From assembly GCA_035644475.1 (NCBI GenBank), contig DASQOL010000105.1, positions 1 to 41,940 on the forward strand: a stretch of DNA of 41,940 nt. The letters are read 5' to 3'. This DNA is from FEN-1219 sp035644475 (lineage in GTDB: Bacteria; Pseudomonadota; Gammaproteobacteria; Steroidobacterales; Rariloculaceae). Below are positions 30,920 through 39,580 of this stretch, piece by piece. Position numbers and translations under genes: made by a program. The notes under the pieces were generated by a model, which saw only the letters and a list, made by a program, of their open reading frames with translations, was not told the origin of the DNA and searched no databases. The stretch's first letter is position 1; the number at the start of each line of letters is the position of its first letter.

Positions 30920-31618
30920 ATGAAAACGATTTCGAGAATTTGCGCGGCGCTCGTCGCGCTGAGCGCGTTGGGCAGTACCGCGGCACAGTCCCCGAGCACG
31001 AACATCGGCGCCGGCATAGGCGACATCGGCGGCGGGCTGCCGCCGATCGGCGCGGGCGCAGATACGATCGGCGTGCCGGGCTTGTCCACGCCGATGCCGC
31101 CGCCGGTTCCGGGGATCGGCGTGGGCATGCCGAGCTTCGGGGAGTCGGCGTCCGGCGATTGCCCGTTCGGGATGGCGATTCTCTGCATCCCGCTGCCCGG
31201 GGGCGGCATCGACTCGCGCCTACCCCCGATCGGCGGAAGCTTCTCCGCTCCGGGCCGCCTGGTTCCCGGCGTGATTAACGTGCCGCCGCCACCCGGTCCA
31301 TTCGCGATCGGCAGCTCGCCCCCCCGTGGACTCAACACTTCGACGATCGGGGGCACGACGATCAGCGGCGCGCCGATCGGGGGTTCGTCGCCGGGATTGA
31401 TCAACTCCTTGGTTCCGCCGCCGTTCGATCCATTCGGCTCGACGCCGGGCTCGTCGCCTATCGGCGGCGCAGCGCCGATAGGCGGAAGCGCAGCCGGGTC
31501 GACCGCGCCTCTGCCAGGGCCGGGCGCCGGCGGGTCGGGCGCGGGGTCGTCACCGTCCGGTCCGAGCAGCACGCTCGACCCGGTGTTCTGCACGCCCGAC
31601 CAGGTCGGCTGTCTCTGA
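30920..31618 (+). CDS. Secreted Gly/Pro/Ser-rich low-complexity protein
   Basis: The function is not recognised. The 232-residue product has a clear signal peptide (MKTISRICAALVALSALGST, cleavage near residue 22). A mature part of almost only Gly, Pro, Ser, Ala and Ile follows, in which PPIG or PIGG motifs recur about six times (for example LPPIGGS, APIGGSS, AAPIGGS). Four cysteines occur as two late-spaced pairs: CPF...LC in the middle, and FCTPD...GC at the end. No membrane anchor or sorting signal is present. A strong AAGGAGG ribosome-binding site seven bases before the ATG and sensible codon use argue that it is a real gene. An unstructured extracellular or periplasmic protein is the most likely reading. 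Confidence 0.75.
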   Translation: MKTISRICAALVALSALGSTAAQSPSTNIGAGIGDIGGGLPPIGAGADTIGVPGLSTPMPPPVPGIGVGMPSFGESASGDCPFGMAILCIPLPGGGIDSRLPPIGGSFSAPGRLVPGVINVPPPPGPFAIGSSPPRGLNTSTIGGTTISGAPIGGSSPGLINSLVPPPFDPFGSTPGSSPIGGAAPIGGSAAGSTAPLPGPGAGGSGAGSSPSGPSSTLDPVFCTPDQVGCL

Positions 31619-31715
31619 GGGCGGACCGGCGGCTTGCCGTTTGGGCTTTTCGTTTGGCCGGCAGTCCGCAGGGCTTACACTGCGGTATCGCGGGAGTTTC
31701 GCAGGGCTCACGACG

Positions 31716-32189
31716 TTGCGGCCATTCTGGGAGAACAAGAAGCTCACGGAGATGACCCCCGAGGAGTGGGAGTCGCTCTGCGACGGCTGTGGTCGGTGCT
31801 GTCTCAAGAAGTTCGAGGACGCGCGCACGCGCGAGGTCGTGTACACCGACGTCGCGTGCCGCTTGCTCGATTGCGAACGCTGCCGCTGCACGAGCTATGC
31901 GGACCGCGCCAAGCTCGTTCCCGATTGCGTGGTGCTCGATCCGGAGCAGCTCGACCGGCTGCAGTGGTTGCCCTCGACCTGCGCCTACCGGCGCCTCGCC
32001 GACGGCAAGCCGCTCGAGTGGTGGCATCCGCTCGTCTCCGGCGATCCGCGAACGGTACAGCAGGCGGGAATCTCGATTCGGGGTCGCGCGCTGTCGGAGG
32101 CGAGCGTCACGCCGCGTGAGATCGAGGAGCGCGTGATCCGGTGGGTGAAGCCCGCGCGTAAGGGCCGCGCGCGCAAGACCGGTCGGTAA
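31716..32189 (+). CDS. ycgN: YcgN family cysteine-cluster protein (UPF0260/YkgJ-like)
   Basis: This protein of 157 residues matches E. coli YcgN in length. The Cys-rich signature is clear: ESLCDGCGRCC near residue 23, then ACRLLDCERCRC and the later PDC and STCAYR. The cluster suggests a zinc- or iron-binding site; the biochemical role is unknown. TTG at 31716 was chosen because it gives the family start LRPFWENKKLTEM and has an AGGG about nine bases upstream. A TTG at 31641 would add 25 residues that do not look conserved. The gene is convergent with ppc across a REP-like repeat. Confidence 0.9.
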   Translation: MRPFWENKKLTEMTPEEWESLCDGCGRCCLKKFEDARTREVVYTDVACRLLDCERCRCTSYADRAKLVPDCVVLDPEQLDRLQWLPSTCAYRRLADGKPLEWWHPLVSGDPRTVQQAGISIRGRALSEASVTPREIEERVIRWVKPARKGRARKTGR

Positions 32190-32214
32190 ATGGCGCGGGT
32201 GTCGTCAACCAATT

Positions 32215-32269
32215 AGGGTCAGACACCTGCGGTGTCAGACCCTGCAGACACCTGCGGTGTCAGACCCTG
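32215..32269. repeat. Tandem REP-like palindromes
   Basis: Two identical 25-bp units (32220-32244 and 32245-32269) follow an AGGGT lead-in. Each is a near-palindrome built from CAGACACC and GGTGTCAGACCC around TGC. The GGGTCAGAC core resembles REP sequences linked to REP-associated tyrosine transposases. The site lies between convergent ycgN and ppc, five bases after which the ppc stop codon begins, and could act as a two-way transcription barrier. Confidence 0.82.
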
Positions 32270-32273
32270 CTCG

Positions 32274-35009
32274 TCATCCTGCGGTCTGCATCGCGTGGGC
32301 GATGCCGTTGACGCTCGCGATGAGCGCCTGGAGCACCGCGTCGTTCTGCCGGCCGTTCGCGCGCCAGCGCTCGAGCAAGTCCACTTGCAGGAAGCTCATC
32401 GGGTCAACGTAGGGATTGCGCAAGCGGATCGCACGCCGCAACGTCCGTGACGCCTCGAGCAGCTCGCTCTGCCGGCTCAAGCGCAGCACCTGCTCGACGC
32501 AGCTTTGATACTCGGCGCGGATCGAGGGGAAGAACCGCTCGTGCAGCTCGCCCGAGAGCCGCGAGTAGAGCGCCATGATGTCGAGGTCGGCCTTCGCGAG
32601 CGCGGTGCCCGCGTCGAGCACCAACACGCGGAAGAAGTGCCACTGCTCGAACATCTCGAGCAGCTGCGCCTCGCCGTGCAGCTCGTGGGCCTTCTTCAAG
32701 CCGGTCGCGACTCCGTGCCAGCTCGGCAGCAGGCAACGATTCTGCGTCCACGCGAAGATCCATTGCGCGGCGCGCGTCTCCTCGGCTTGCACGCCGACGT
32801 GCTCCGCGCGCTCGGACTTGCTGCCGATCCGCTCGATCACGTCGATCGGCGTCGCCGCGCGGAAGTACGCGAGGAAGTCGCCGGACTCCGTGAACAGCTT
32901 CTGATACGCGGCGCGGCTGGCGGCCGCGATGTCCTCCATCACCGCCTGCCACCGCGCCGCGGCCGGCGGCAGCTTCGGCGGACGCGCCGTCACCAGCAGC
33001 ACCGAGCTCACCGTCTGCTCGAGGCTGCGCATCGCGATGCCGCGCAGGCCGTACTTCGAGTTGACCGTCTCGCCCTGCTCGGTCATCCGCAGCCGGCCCG
33101 CGATCGCGCCGGGCGGCGCGGCGAGCACCGCCTCGTGCAACCGCCCGCCGCTGCGGCTCACCGTGCTGCCGCGGCCGTGGAATAGCGTCAGCGCGATGCC
33201 GTGCCGGCCGAGCGTCTCGACGAGCGCGGCCTGCGCCTTCTGCAAGCTCCAGCGCGCCGCGGCCACGCCGCCGTCGCGATGGCTGTCGAAGTAGCCGAGC
33301 ATCACGAGTTGGTGATCGCCACGGCCGCGCAGGTGCGCGCGATAACGCTCGTCGGCGAGCAGCCGCTCCATGATCTGCGGCGCGCGCTCCACGTCCTCCA
33401 CGGTCTCGAACAGCGGCGCGATGTCGAGCGGCACGTTCGCGCCCTTCGGCGCGAGGTGCCCCCAATGGGCGAGCAGCAGCACCGACAACACGTCGTCGGC
33501 GCCGTGGGCCATGCTCACGATGTACGGACCGATCGCCTCGCGGCCGTATTTCCTGCGGCAGTGCGCGATCGTCTGGAAAATCGCGAGCGTGCGCCGAGCC
33601 TCCGACGACAGGCTCCCAAACGGCGACTCGCGCCGCTCGAGCGCCTCGTCGAGCCGCCGCGCGCGCTCGTTACCGTCGAGCGTGAGCCAGGCGGGCTCTT
33701 GCAGCGCTTCACCCACTACGCGTCGATCCACGAGCGCGTTCTGGCGAATGTCGAGCGTCGCGACGTAGAAGCCGAACGTGCGCGCGCGGCGCAGGAGGCG
33801 CCGCACCGCGAACAGGCCCGCGTTGCGGCCCTTGTTCGCGCGCAGGCTCGACGCGACGAGTTCGATGTCCGCGATGAACTCGTCCGGCGACTCGTACGGG
33901 AACGCATCGTCGTCGTAAGTCGCCTGCAGCCGCGCGCCGACGAGCCGCAGGAACAGCCGATACGGCATCTGCCGGTGGCGCGCGGGGACCGAGCTCGCGG
34001 CCTCGGCGAAGTGGCCCGCGTAGAGCTGGGTGCGGCGCTCGAGCTCCTCCGACACGCCGACGCGGTTGGTGCTCTGCGAGAGGTGCTCCGCCAAGTCCTG
34101 GCACTCGCGATAGTAGAGCCCGAGCACGAGCGAGCGCTGCCGCGCGAGCGCCTCGCGAATGCTCTTGGCGGTGACGTGCGGGTTACCGTCCATGTCGCCG
34201 CCCACCCAGGTGCCGAACTTCACGAGGATCGGCAGGCGCAGCCGCGCGCCGCGCTCACCGTACACGGACGCGAGCGCGCTCTCGAGGCTCTCGTAGAAGG
34301 GCGGGATCATGCGGTACAGCACGTCGGTGAGGAAGAACAGCACGTGTTCCGCTTCGTCGCGCAGCCGCACGCCCTCCTCGGGCTGCTCCGACGTCTGCCA
34401 GCCGGTGGTCATCTCTTGGCGAATCTGGCCGAGCGCCGCCTCGGTCTCCTGGGGCGTCATGTACGGATCCATCATCTCGACGAGGTGGCGCGCGATGCTC
34501 TGCTGCTTGCGCAGCAGCGTGCGCCGCGTGACCTCGGTGGGATGCGCCGTGAATACGGGCTGGATGCTGATCGCGTTCAATACGCGCTCGAGCTCGTCGA
34601 TGCCGACGTCCTGCGCCTCCAGCCGCTGACAGATGTCCTGGAACCCGAAGGGCTGCGGCGTCGTGGCGTCGCGCAGATACGCGCGGCGCCGGCGGATGCG
34701 ATGCACCTGCTCCGCCATGTTGACCATCTGGAAGTACGTGGAGAACGCGCGGATGAAGTCGCGCGCGGTGCTCGGCGCGAGCGCGCCGAGCAGGCTCTTG
34801 AGCTCGCCCTGTGCGGCCGGATCGCTCTCGCGGTGCGCGATCGCGAGCTTGCGCGCGGCCTCCACGAGGTCGAACAGCGCCTCGCCGGCCTGCTCGCGCA
34901 CGAGGTCGCCGACGAGCTCGCCGAGCCGGTGCACGTCCTCGCGCAGCGCCTGGTCCTTCTCCGCGAAGAAGATGTTGGCGCGGACAGTACGTGACGTGGA
35001 CGACGACAT
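32274..35009 (-). CDS. ppc: Phosphoenolpyruvate carboxylase, divergent form
   Basis: Ppc carboxylates phosphoenolpyruvate to oxaloacetate and refills the TCA cycle. The 911-residue length and VFTAHPTE (catalytic His156), FGTWVGGDMDGNPHV, LFHGRG, GLRGIAMRSLEQ and PWIFAWTQNR-like AQWIFAWTQNR confirm the family. Several normally fixed positions differ. The usual GYSDSxKDxG reads GYFDSHRDGG (Lys to Arg), and the GRGGxxGRGG loop reads GRGSTVSRSGG. The C-terminal RNTG of E. coli reads QTAG, removing the Asn that helps bind the inhibitor aspartate, while the LAKAD and RLRNPYVDP regulatory positions remain. Activity is likely, but kinetics or feedback control may differ. The ATG at 35009 gives a normal N-terminus. 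Confidence 0.93.
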   Translation of the reverse strand: MSSSTSRTVRANIFFAEKDQALREDVHRLGELVGDLVREQAGEALFDLVEAARKLAIAHRESDPAAQGELKSLLGALAPSTARDFIRAFSTYFQMVNMAEQVHRIRRRRAYLRDATTPQPFGFQDICQRLEAQDVGIDELERVLNAISIQPVFTAHPTEVTRRTLLRKQQSIARHLVEMMDPYMTPQETEAALGQIRQEMTTGWQTSEQPEEGVRLRDEAEHVLFFLTDVLYRMIPPFYESLESALASVYGERGARLRLPILVKFGTWVGGDMDGNPHVTAKSIREALARQRSLVLGLYYRECQDLAEHLSQSTNRVGVSEELERRTQLYAGHFAEAASSVPARHRQMPYRLFLRLVGARLQATYDDDAFPYESPDEFIADIELVASSLRANKGRNAGLFAVRRLLRRARTFGFYVATLDIRQNALVDRRVVGEALQEPAWLTLDGNERARRLDEALERRESPFGSLSSEARRTLAIFQTIAHCRRKYGREAIGPYIVSMAHGADDVLSVLLLAHWGHLAPKGANVPLDIAPLFETVEDVERAPQIMERLLADERYRAHLRGRGDHQLVMLGYFDSHRDGGVAAARWSLQKAQAALVETLGRHGIALTLFHGRGSTVSRSGGRLHEAVLAAPPGAIAGRLRMTEQGETVNSKYGLRGIAMRSLEQTVSSVLLVTARPPKLPPAAARWQAVMEDIAAASRAAYQKLFTESGDFLAYFRAATPIDVIERIGSKSERAEHVGVQAEETRAAQWIFAWTQNRCLLPSWHGVATGLKKAHELHGEAQLLEMFEQWHFFRVLVLDAGTALAKADLDIMALYSRLSGELHERFFPSIRAEYQSCVEQVLRLSRQSELLEASRTLRRAIRLRNPYVDPMSFLQVDLLERWRANGRQNDAVLQALIASVNGIAHAMQTAG

Positions 35010-35171
35010 CGCGGCTTGAGCACTCCTCGGCGCGCCCCGATTGTAGCGCGCCCGCGTCGCGCAAACGCGACGCGGAGCCGACCGCCGCGAGCCGACAGCG
35101 CGAGCGTTTCGAGCCAGTAGGGGCGTCGGCCGCCCACCCGTCTACTAGTGAGCACTGGCTAGGAGGTGCAC

Positions 35172-36194
35172 ATGACGCGCTCGACCCGAGTCTTGGCGAT
35201 TCTCGCGGCCCTCTCGGTGCCGCCCATTCCGGCGCAAGCCGCGTATCACCTCACCGCTAAAATCGAGGTCGGCGGCGAAGGCGGCTGGGACTATCTCGAA
35301 CCGGATCCGATCGCGCGCCGTCTCTACGTGAGCCACGAAGACCACGTCGTCGTCATCGACATGGACGCGCTCAAGGTGGTCGGCGACGTGCCCGACACGC
35401 CCGGCATCGGCGGCGTCGCTCTGGCCCGCGATCTCGATCGCGGCTTCACCGCCAATGGCGACGAAGACACCGTCGGCGTGTTCGAGCTCGGCAGCCTGAG
35501 GCCCCTGGCGAAGTGGAAGGCCACGGGCAAGCGCCCGAATCAGATCGCCTACGAGCCGACCACTCAACGTGTGTTCAGCTTCAATTCGACCGGACGCAAC
35601 GTCACGGTATTCGATGCCCGCAGCGGTGCCGTGCTCGGCACCATCGAAGTGGACGGCCGGACGGAATTCTATGCGCTGGACGGCAAGGGGATGATCTACG
35701 ACTCGCTGCAGGACAAAGCGACGGTCATCGCGATCGACGCGCGCGCGATGAAGGTCGTCGCGACGTATCCGCTCGCGCCGCATGCGCAGCCGGCGGGCAC
35801 CGTGATGGATCCGCTCACGCGTCGCATTTTCGTCGCGTGCCGCAGCAAATCCTTCCTGGTCCTCGACGCGGACAGCGGAAAGATCCTGGCAACCTTCCCG
35901 ATCGGCGAGCGCAACGACGCGGCCAAGTTCGATCCCGGCCTGAAGCTCGCATTCGCTTCCAACGGCGACGGCACGGTCGCCGTGGTGCACGAAGAATCCG
36001 CGGATAAGTTCACGCTGGTCGAAACCGTGCACACCGAATACGGTGCGCGAACCATGGCCGTAGATCCCACGACGCATCGGCTGTTCTTACCGTCGGCAGA
36101 CTTTGCTCCCGCCGCCGCACCGACCCCAGCCAATCCCAATCCGCGCCGGACAATGGTCCCGGGATCGCTTCGCGTGCTCGTCTTCGAGCCTTAG
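35172..36194 (+). CDS. Secreted YVTN-type beta-propeller protein
   Basis: The 340-residue protein has a signal peptide (MTRSTRVLAILAALSVPPIP, then AQA, cleavage about residue 24). Repeats of about 40 residues of the YVTN/NHL kind follow, with blade motifs such as RRLYVSHEDHVVVID, RVFSFNSTGRNVTVFDA and RIFVACRSKSFLVLDADSGK. This predicts a six- or seven-bladed propeller in the periplasm or outside the cell. The ligand is unknown. ATG at 35172 is preferred because a perfect AGGAGG (35161-35166) ends five bases before it; a GTG at 35166 overlaps that site. The stop overlaps the stop of the convergent ABC exporter gene. Confidence 0.88.
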   Translation: MTRSTRVLAILAALSVPPIPAQAAYHLTAKIEVGGEGGWDYLEPDPIARRLYVSHEDHVVVIDMDALKVVGDVPDTPGIGGVALARDLDRGFTANGDEDTVGVFELGSLRPLAKWKATGKRPNQIAYEPTTQRVFSFNSTGRNVTVFDARSGAVLGTIEVDGRTEFYALDGKGMIYDSLQDKATVIAIDARAMKVVATYPLAPHAQPAGTVMDPLTRRIFVACRSKSFLVLDADSGKILATFPIGERNDAAKFDPGLKLAFASNGDGTVAVVHEESADKFTLVETVHTEYGARTMAVDPTTHRLFLPSADFAPAAAPTPANPNPRRTMVPGSLRVLVFEP

Positions 36195-38011
36195 CGGTAC
36201 GCGCGCGCCTGCAGGTCGAACAGGCGCGCGTAGCGGCCGCCGAGGGCGATCAACTCGGGATGCGTGCCCTGCTCGATGATCTGGCCCTGGTCGAGCACCA
36301 CGATCAGGTCGGCGTGGCGCACCGTCGAGAACCGGTGCGAGATCAGGATCGAGATCCGGTTCGCGGTGAGCGAGCGGAAGTGGTCGAAGATCTGCGCTTC
36401 GGTCTCGGCGTCCATCGACGCCGTGGGCTCGTCGAGCACGAGGATCTCGGCGCCCGCCCGCATGAACGCGCGCGCGAGCGCGATCCGCTGCCACTGGCCG
36501 CCCGAGAGCTCCTGGCCGTTGTTGAACCAGCGGCCGAGCTGCGTGTCGTACGCGGCCGGCAGCGTCGCAATGAACTCGCTCGCCTGACCCTTGGCCGCCG
36601 CGTCGCTCCAGCGGGCGCGGTCGTCGAACGCGGTGACGTCGCCCGCGCCGATGTTCTCGCCCACCGTGATCTGGTAGCGATTGAAGTCCTGGAAGATCAC
36701 GCCGATGCGGCTGCGCAGCGCCACGGGGTCCCAGTCGCCCAAGTCGCGGCCTTGATAGCGGATCGTGCCCGCGCTCGGCCGGTACAAGCCCGCGAGTAGC
36801 TTGACGAACGTGGTCTTGCCCGAGCCGTTGAGCCCCACGAGCGCGACGCTCTGTCCCGGCTTGATCTTGAGCGTGACGTCGCGGATCGCCGGCGTCTCGG
36901 CGCCGGGATAGCTGAACGAAACGCCCTCGAGCTCGACGCCGGCGCGTTCGTCGACGCCGGCCGTGGCGCTGCCGCGAATGCCTCGACCCGGCTGCTCGAG
37001 GTAGTCGTAGAGATTCGATAGATAGAGGTTGTCCTCATACATGCCGCCGATCGCGCTCAGGCTCGCGCTCACCGCGCCCTGGCCTTGGCGAAACAGCGTG
37101 AGATACATCGCCATGTCGCCGAGCGAGATCGTCTGCCGCACCGTCGAGACCGCGATCCACGCGTACGCGCCGTAGAAGGCGGCGTCCGCGAGCAGTCCGA
37201 GCGCGAAGCCCCAGCCGACGCGGCGTGTCGTGAGCCGCCGCTCCTCGTCGTAGATCCGCCGGAAGATGTCGCGGTAGCGGCCCATGAGCTTGGGTCCCAG
37301 ATCGAACAGCTTCACTTCCTTCGCGTGATCCTCGCGCGCGAGCACGATCTCGAGATACGCGAGCATTCGCCGGTCGGGGCTCCGCCACTGGAACGCGCGG
37401 AACCGCTCGCCCGAGAACTTGGTCTCGGCGACGAACGCCGGCAGCCCCGCGACGACCAGGATCGCCACGGCCCACGGCGAGAAGTGCAGCAGCAGGCCGG
37501 CGAAGCTCGCGATCGAGATGCCGTTCTGCGCCAGCGCGAACGTGCGGTTCACGAGCGACAGCGGCCGGATCGACGCCTCCTGGCGCGCGCGATTCAGCTT
37601 GTCGTAGAACTCGGAGTCCTCGAACTGCGCGAGCTCGAGCGTGAGCGCCTTGTCGAGAATCAAGAGATGCACGCGCTGCGACAAGAGCACGCGCAGCAGC
37701 GACTGGCAGAAGTCGATGCCGCGCTGCGCCCCGGCGACCAGCGCCGACACCGCCGCAAGTGCGGCGACGAGCAGCAGCACGTGCTCGTAGTCCGCCGCGC
37801 CGGTCGCGCGAAACACCGGGATCTCGGCGACGACGGCGTCGAGGATCAGCTTGGCGAGATACGCGATCGCCGCCGGCAGCACGCCGGCGGTGGCCGTGAG
37901 CAGCGCGAGCGCGACCGTGAGGCCGCGGTGGGTGGACCAGACGAGCGCGAGCGCACGGCGGCCGTACCGCCATATCCCTAAGTAGCCTTCGAACGCCGAG
38001 CCGAATGCCAT
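36191..38011 (-). CDS. ABC exporter, fused membrane and ATPase domains
   Basis: This 606-residue half-transporter of the exporter type would work as a dimer in the inner membrane. Residues 1 to about 340 form the six-helix transmembrane domain. The ATPase domain has Walker A GLNGSGKTTF, signature LSGGQWQRIALARAF, Walker B ILVLDEPTASMD and H-loop ISHRFSTVRHAD. The substrate cannot be told from sequence; lipid, peptide and drug exporters share this layout. The ATG gives a complete N-terminus. It is convergent with the propeller gene (4-base overlap) and divergent from the sortase substrate gene. Confidence 0.92.
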   Translation of the reverse strand: MAFGSAFEGYLGIWRYGRRALALVWSTHRGLTVALALLTATAGVLPAAIAYLAKLILDAVVAEIPVFRATGAADYEHVLLLVAALAAVSALVAGAQRGIDFCQSLLRVLLSQRVHLLILDKALTLELAQFEDSEFYDKLNRARQEASIRPLSLVNRTFALAQNGISIASFAGLLLHFSPWAVAILVVAGLPAFVAETKFSGERFRAFQWRSPDRRMLAYLEIVLAREDHAKEVKLFDLGPKLMGRYRDIFRRIYDEERRLTTRRVGWGFALGLLADAAFYGAYAWIAVSTVRQTISLGDMAMYLTLFRQGQGAVSASLSAIGGMYEDNLYLSNLYDYLEQPGRGIRGSATAGVDERAGVELEGVSFSYPGAETPAIRDVTLKIKPGQSVALVGLNGSGKTTFVKLLAGLYRPSAGTIRYQGRDLGDWDPVALRSRIGVIFQDFNRYQITVGENIGAGDVTAFDDRARWSDAAAKGQASEFIATLPAAYDTQLGRWFNNGQELSGGQWQRIALARAFMRAGAEILVLDEPTASMDAETEAQIFDHFRSLTANRISILISHRFSTVRHADLIVVLDQGQIIEQGTHPELIALGGRYARLFDLQARAYR

Positions 38012-38175
38012 CGCCGCCTTTGCCTCAAACGAGCACGCGAGGGTCCCACCCTACCGGGCGCCGACATGGATGCAAACCGCCGCGCCCGGGGAAGGCGAAC
38101 ACCCGCGCCGGCATCGGCCGAGACGCGGCGCGCCTTCGAGGCGGACTTTGGTCCCATGTAGCGGCGGCGGCTCGT

Positions 38176-38203
38176 TTGTTAACGTCCGCGTCGTCTGTAT
38201 CAG
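38176..38203 (+). promoter_or_regulatory. Possible promoter of the sortase operon
   Basis: TTGTTA (38176-38181), a 16-bp spacer and TATCAG (38198-38203) give a weak -35/-10 pair 34 bases before the substrate gene ATG. The rest of the 226-bp gap after the ABC exporter gene shows nothing recognisable. Confidence 0.3.
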
Positions 38204-38237
38204 GGGCAGAAAACCGCTTCCAATAGAGGGCAACACC

Positions 38238-38837
38238 ATGCGTCCAGTCATCGGCTTCGGCGGAACCACCGCCACCTTACTCGTTCTCGTTTGGTCGAGC
38301 GCGTCTCTCGCACAGGGCTGCAGCGACCTCGTGTTCACCGGCGAGGTCGCCCAGAAGTACCCGAACGCGAAGAACGCGTGCCTCGACGTCGTGCAGCGCG
38401 ACGGCAAGACCTTCGCCCACTTCAAGGCGCGAATCCAGAGCATTCGCGGCGGCCAGGTGACGGCGGACTTCAAGCAGCCGGACGGCACGTACACGCGCCC
38501 GATCGAGTTCACTCCGCCGAGCTCGCAGCGCCTCCGGATCGCGGGCCAGTCGTTGCGCTGGAGCGAGCTGAGCCGCGGCCAAGAGCTCGACGTCTACTTG
38601 CCCCCGGACCGCTGGGAAATCGCGGTGCCTGACGACGCGCCGACGCTCGCCGCGCAGCAAGCGCCCGTGCAGACCGTGCCGATCCACGAGCCGACGCCGA
38701 CGTTCGCCGCGGCCCCGACCCTGCCGCGCACGGCGAGCATCGTGCCGGCGCTCGGCCTGCTCGGCGGGCTGCTGACCGGGCTCGCGGCGTTCGTGACCGT
38801 GATGCGGCGGCGATACGCGCCGGCAACGGGGCGTTGA
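38238..38837 (+). CDS. Secreted protein with LPRTA sorting signal, predicted sortase substrate
   Basis: This 199-residue protein has a signal peptide (cleavage about residue 26), then a small domain of about 105 residues with two Cys (28 and 48) that could form a disulfide. A Pro/Thr/Ala-rich linker (about 134-161) and a tripartite C-terminal sorting signal follow: LPRTA (162-166), a hydrophobic helix (about 168-188) and a basic tail MRRRYAPATGR. This is the layout recognised by sortases, which cut between Thr and the next residue and join the Thr to an amine. ATG at 38238 has a GAGGG site. The stop overlaps the start of the sortase gene. The mature domain itself is not recognised. Confidence 0.87.
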   Translation: MRPVIGFGGTTATLLVLVWSSASLAQGCSDLVFTGEVAQKYPNAKNACLDVVQRDGKTFAHFKARIQSIRGGQVTADFKQPDGTYTRPIEFTPPSSQRLRIAGQSLRWSELSRGQELDVYLPPDRWEIAVPDDAPTLAAQQAPVQTVPIHEPTPTFAAAPTLPRTASIVPALGLLGGLLTGLAAFVTVMRRRYAPATGR

Positions 38838-39553
38838 GCCGCGCGAGCCATACGGGATCCGACGCCCGCCGCGCGGCGCCCGCGCGGCGGGCGTTGCTGC
38901 GCGCGACCGAGCTCGTGCTCCTGACCTCCGGGCTCGCACTGCTCGGCATCTACGCGGCGGCGCGCCTGGACACGGCGGTCGCGCAAGCCGCGGCGCTCGA
39001 GGCGTTCGCCGTTGCGCAGGCGGCCGGCGCCGCGCAGGCCGCGGGCGGTGGGAAGGCGGTGCCCGCGGCCAAGCTCGGCGACACGAGCGAGCCGGACCAG
39101 ACGCTCTGGGACAAGGGGCGCATTGCGGCCTATCGCGCGAGCCTTGCAGCCGACGCGCCGCCCTTGGGCGTGCTCGCGGTGCCGCGGATCGGCCTGCGCG
39201 CCGCCGTCTTCGCAGGCACCGACACGCTCGCGCTGAACCGCGGCGTCGGCTGGATCGAGGGCACTGCGCCGCTCGGCGCGCTCGGCAACGTCGGCCTTGC
39301 GGGGCATCGCGACGGCTTCTTCCGGGGCCTGAAAGACATCGCCGTCGGCGACGAGATCGAGGTCCGGTCGCTCGAGGGCTCGATGCGCTACCGGGTGACG
39401 GAAACGCTCATCGTCACACCTGCCGACGTCTACGTCCTCGCGCCCACCGAGCGCGCCACGCTCACGCTCGTGACCTGCTACCCGTTCTACGTCGTCGGCG
39501 ACGCCCCCAAGCGCTTCATCGTCAAGGCCGTCGCCGACGGCCCCGCCGCCTGA
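38834..39553 (+). CDS. Sortase (class D-like), membrane-anchored transpeptidase
   Basis: This 239-residue protein has a basic N-terminus, a membrane helix (about 24-43), an Ala-rich spacer and a sortase domain (about 110-235). The catalytic residues are visible: His158 in VGLAGHRDGFF, Cys215 in LTLVTCYPFYVVG and Arg227 in APKRFIVKA. The GVLAVPRIGLRAAVF and GVGWIEGTAPLG blocks are standard. TTG at 38834 overlaps the substrate stop codon (TTGA) and fits the domain start. Sortases are rare in Gram-negative bacteria; the tight coupling with an LPRTA protein points to a dedicated pair. Class assignment (D or the Gram-negative class) is by resemblance only. Confidence 0.93.
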   Translation: MSRASHTGSDARRAAPARRALLRATELVLLTSGLALLGIYAAARLDTAVAQAAALEAFAVAQAAGAAQAAGGGKAVPAAKLGDTSEPDQTLWDKGRIAAYRASLAADAPPLGVLAVPRIGLRAAVFAGTDTLALNRGVGWIEGTAPLGALGNVGLAGHRDGFFRGLKDIAVGDEIEVRSLEGSMRYRVTETLIVTPADVYVLAPTERATLTLVTCYPFYVVGDAPKRFIVKAVADGPAA

Positions 39554-39580
39554 CCCAACCGGTTCTCTCCCGATCGCAGG

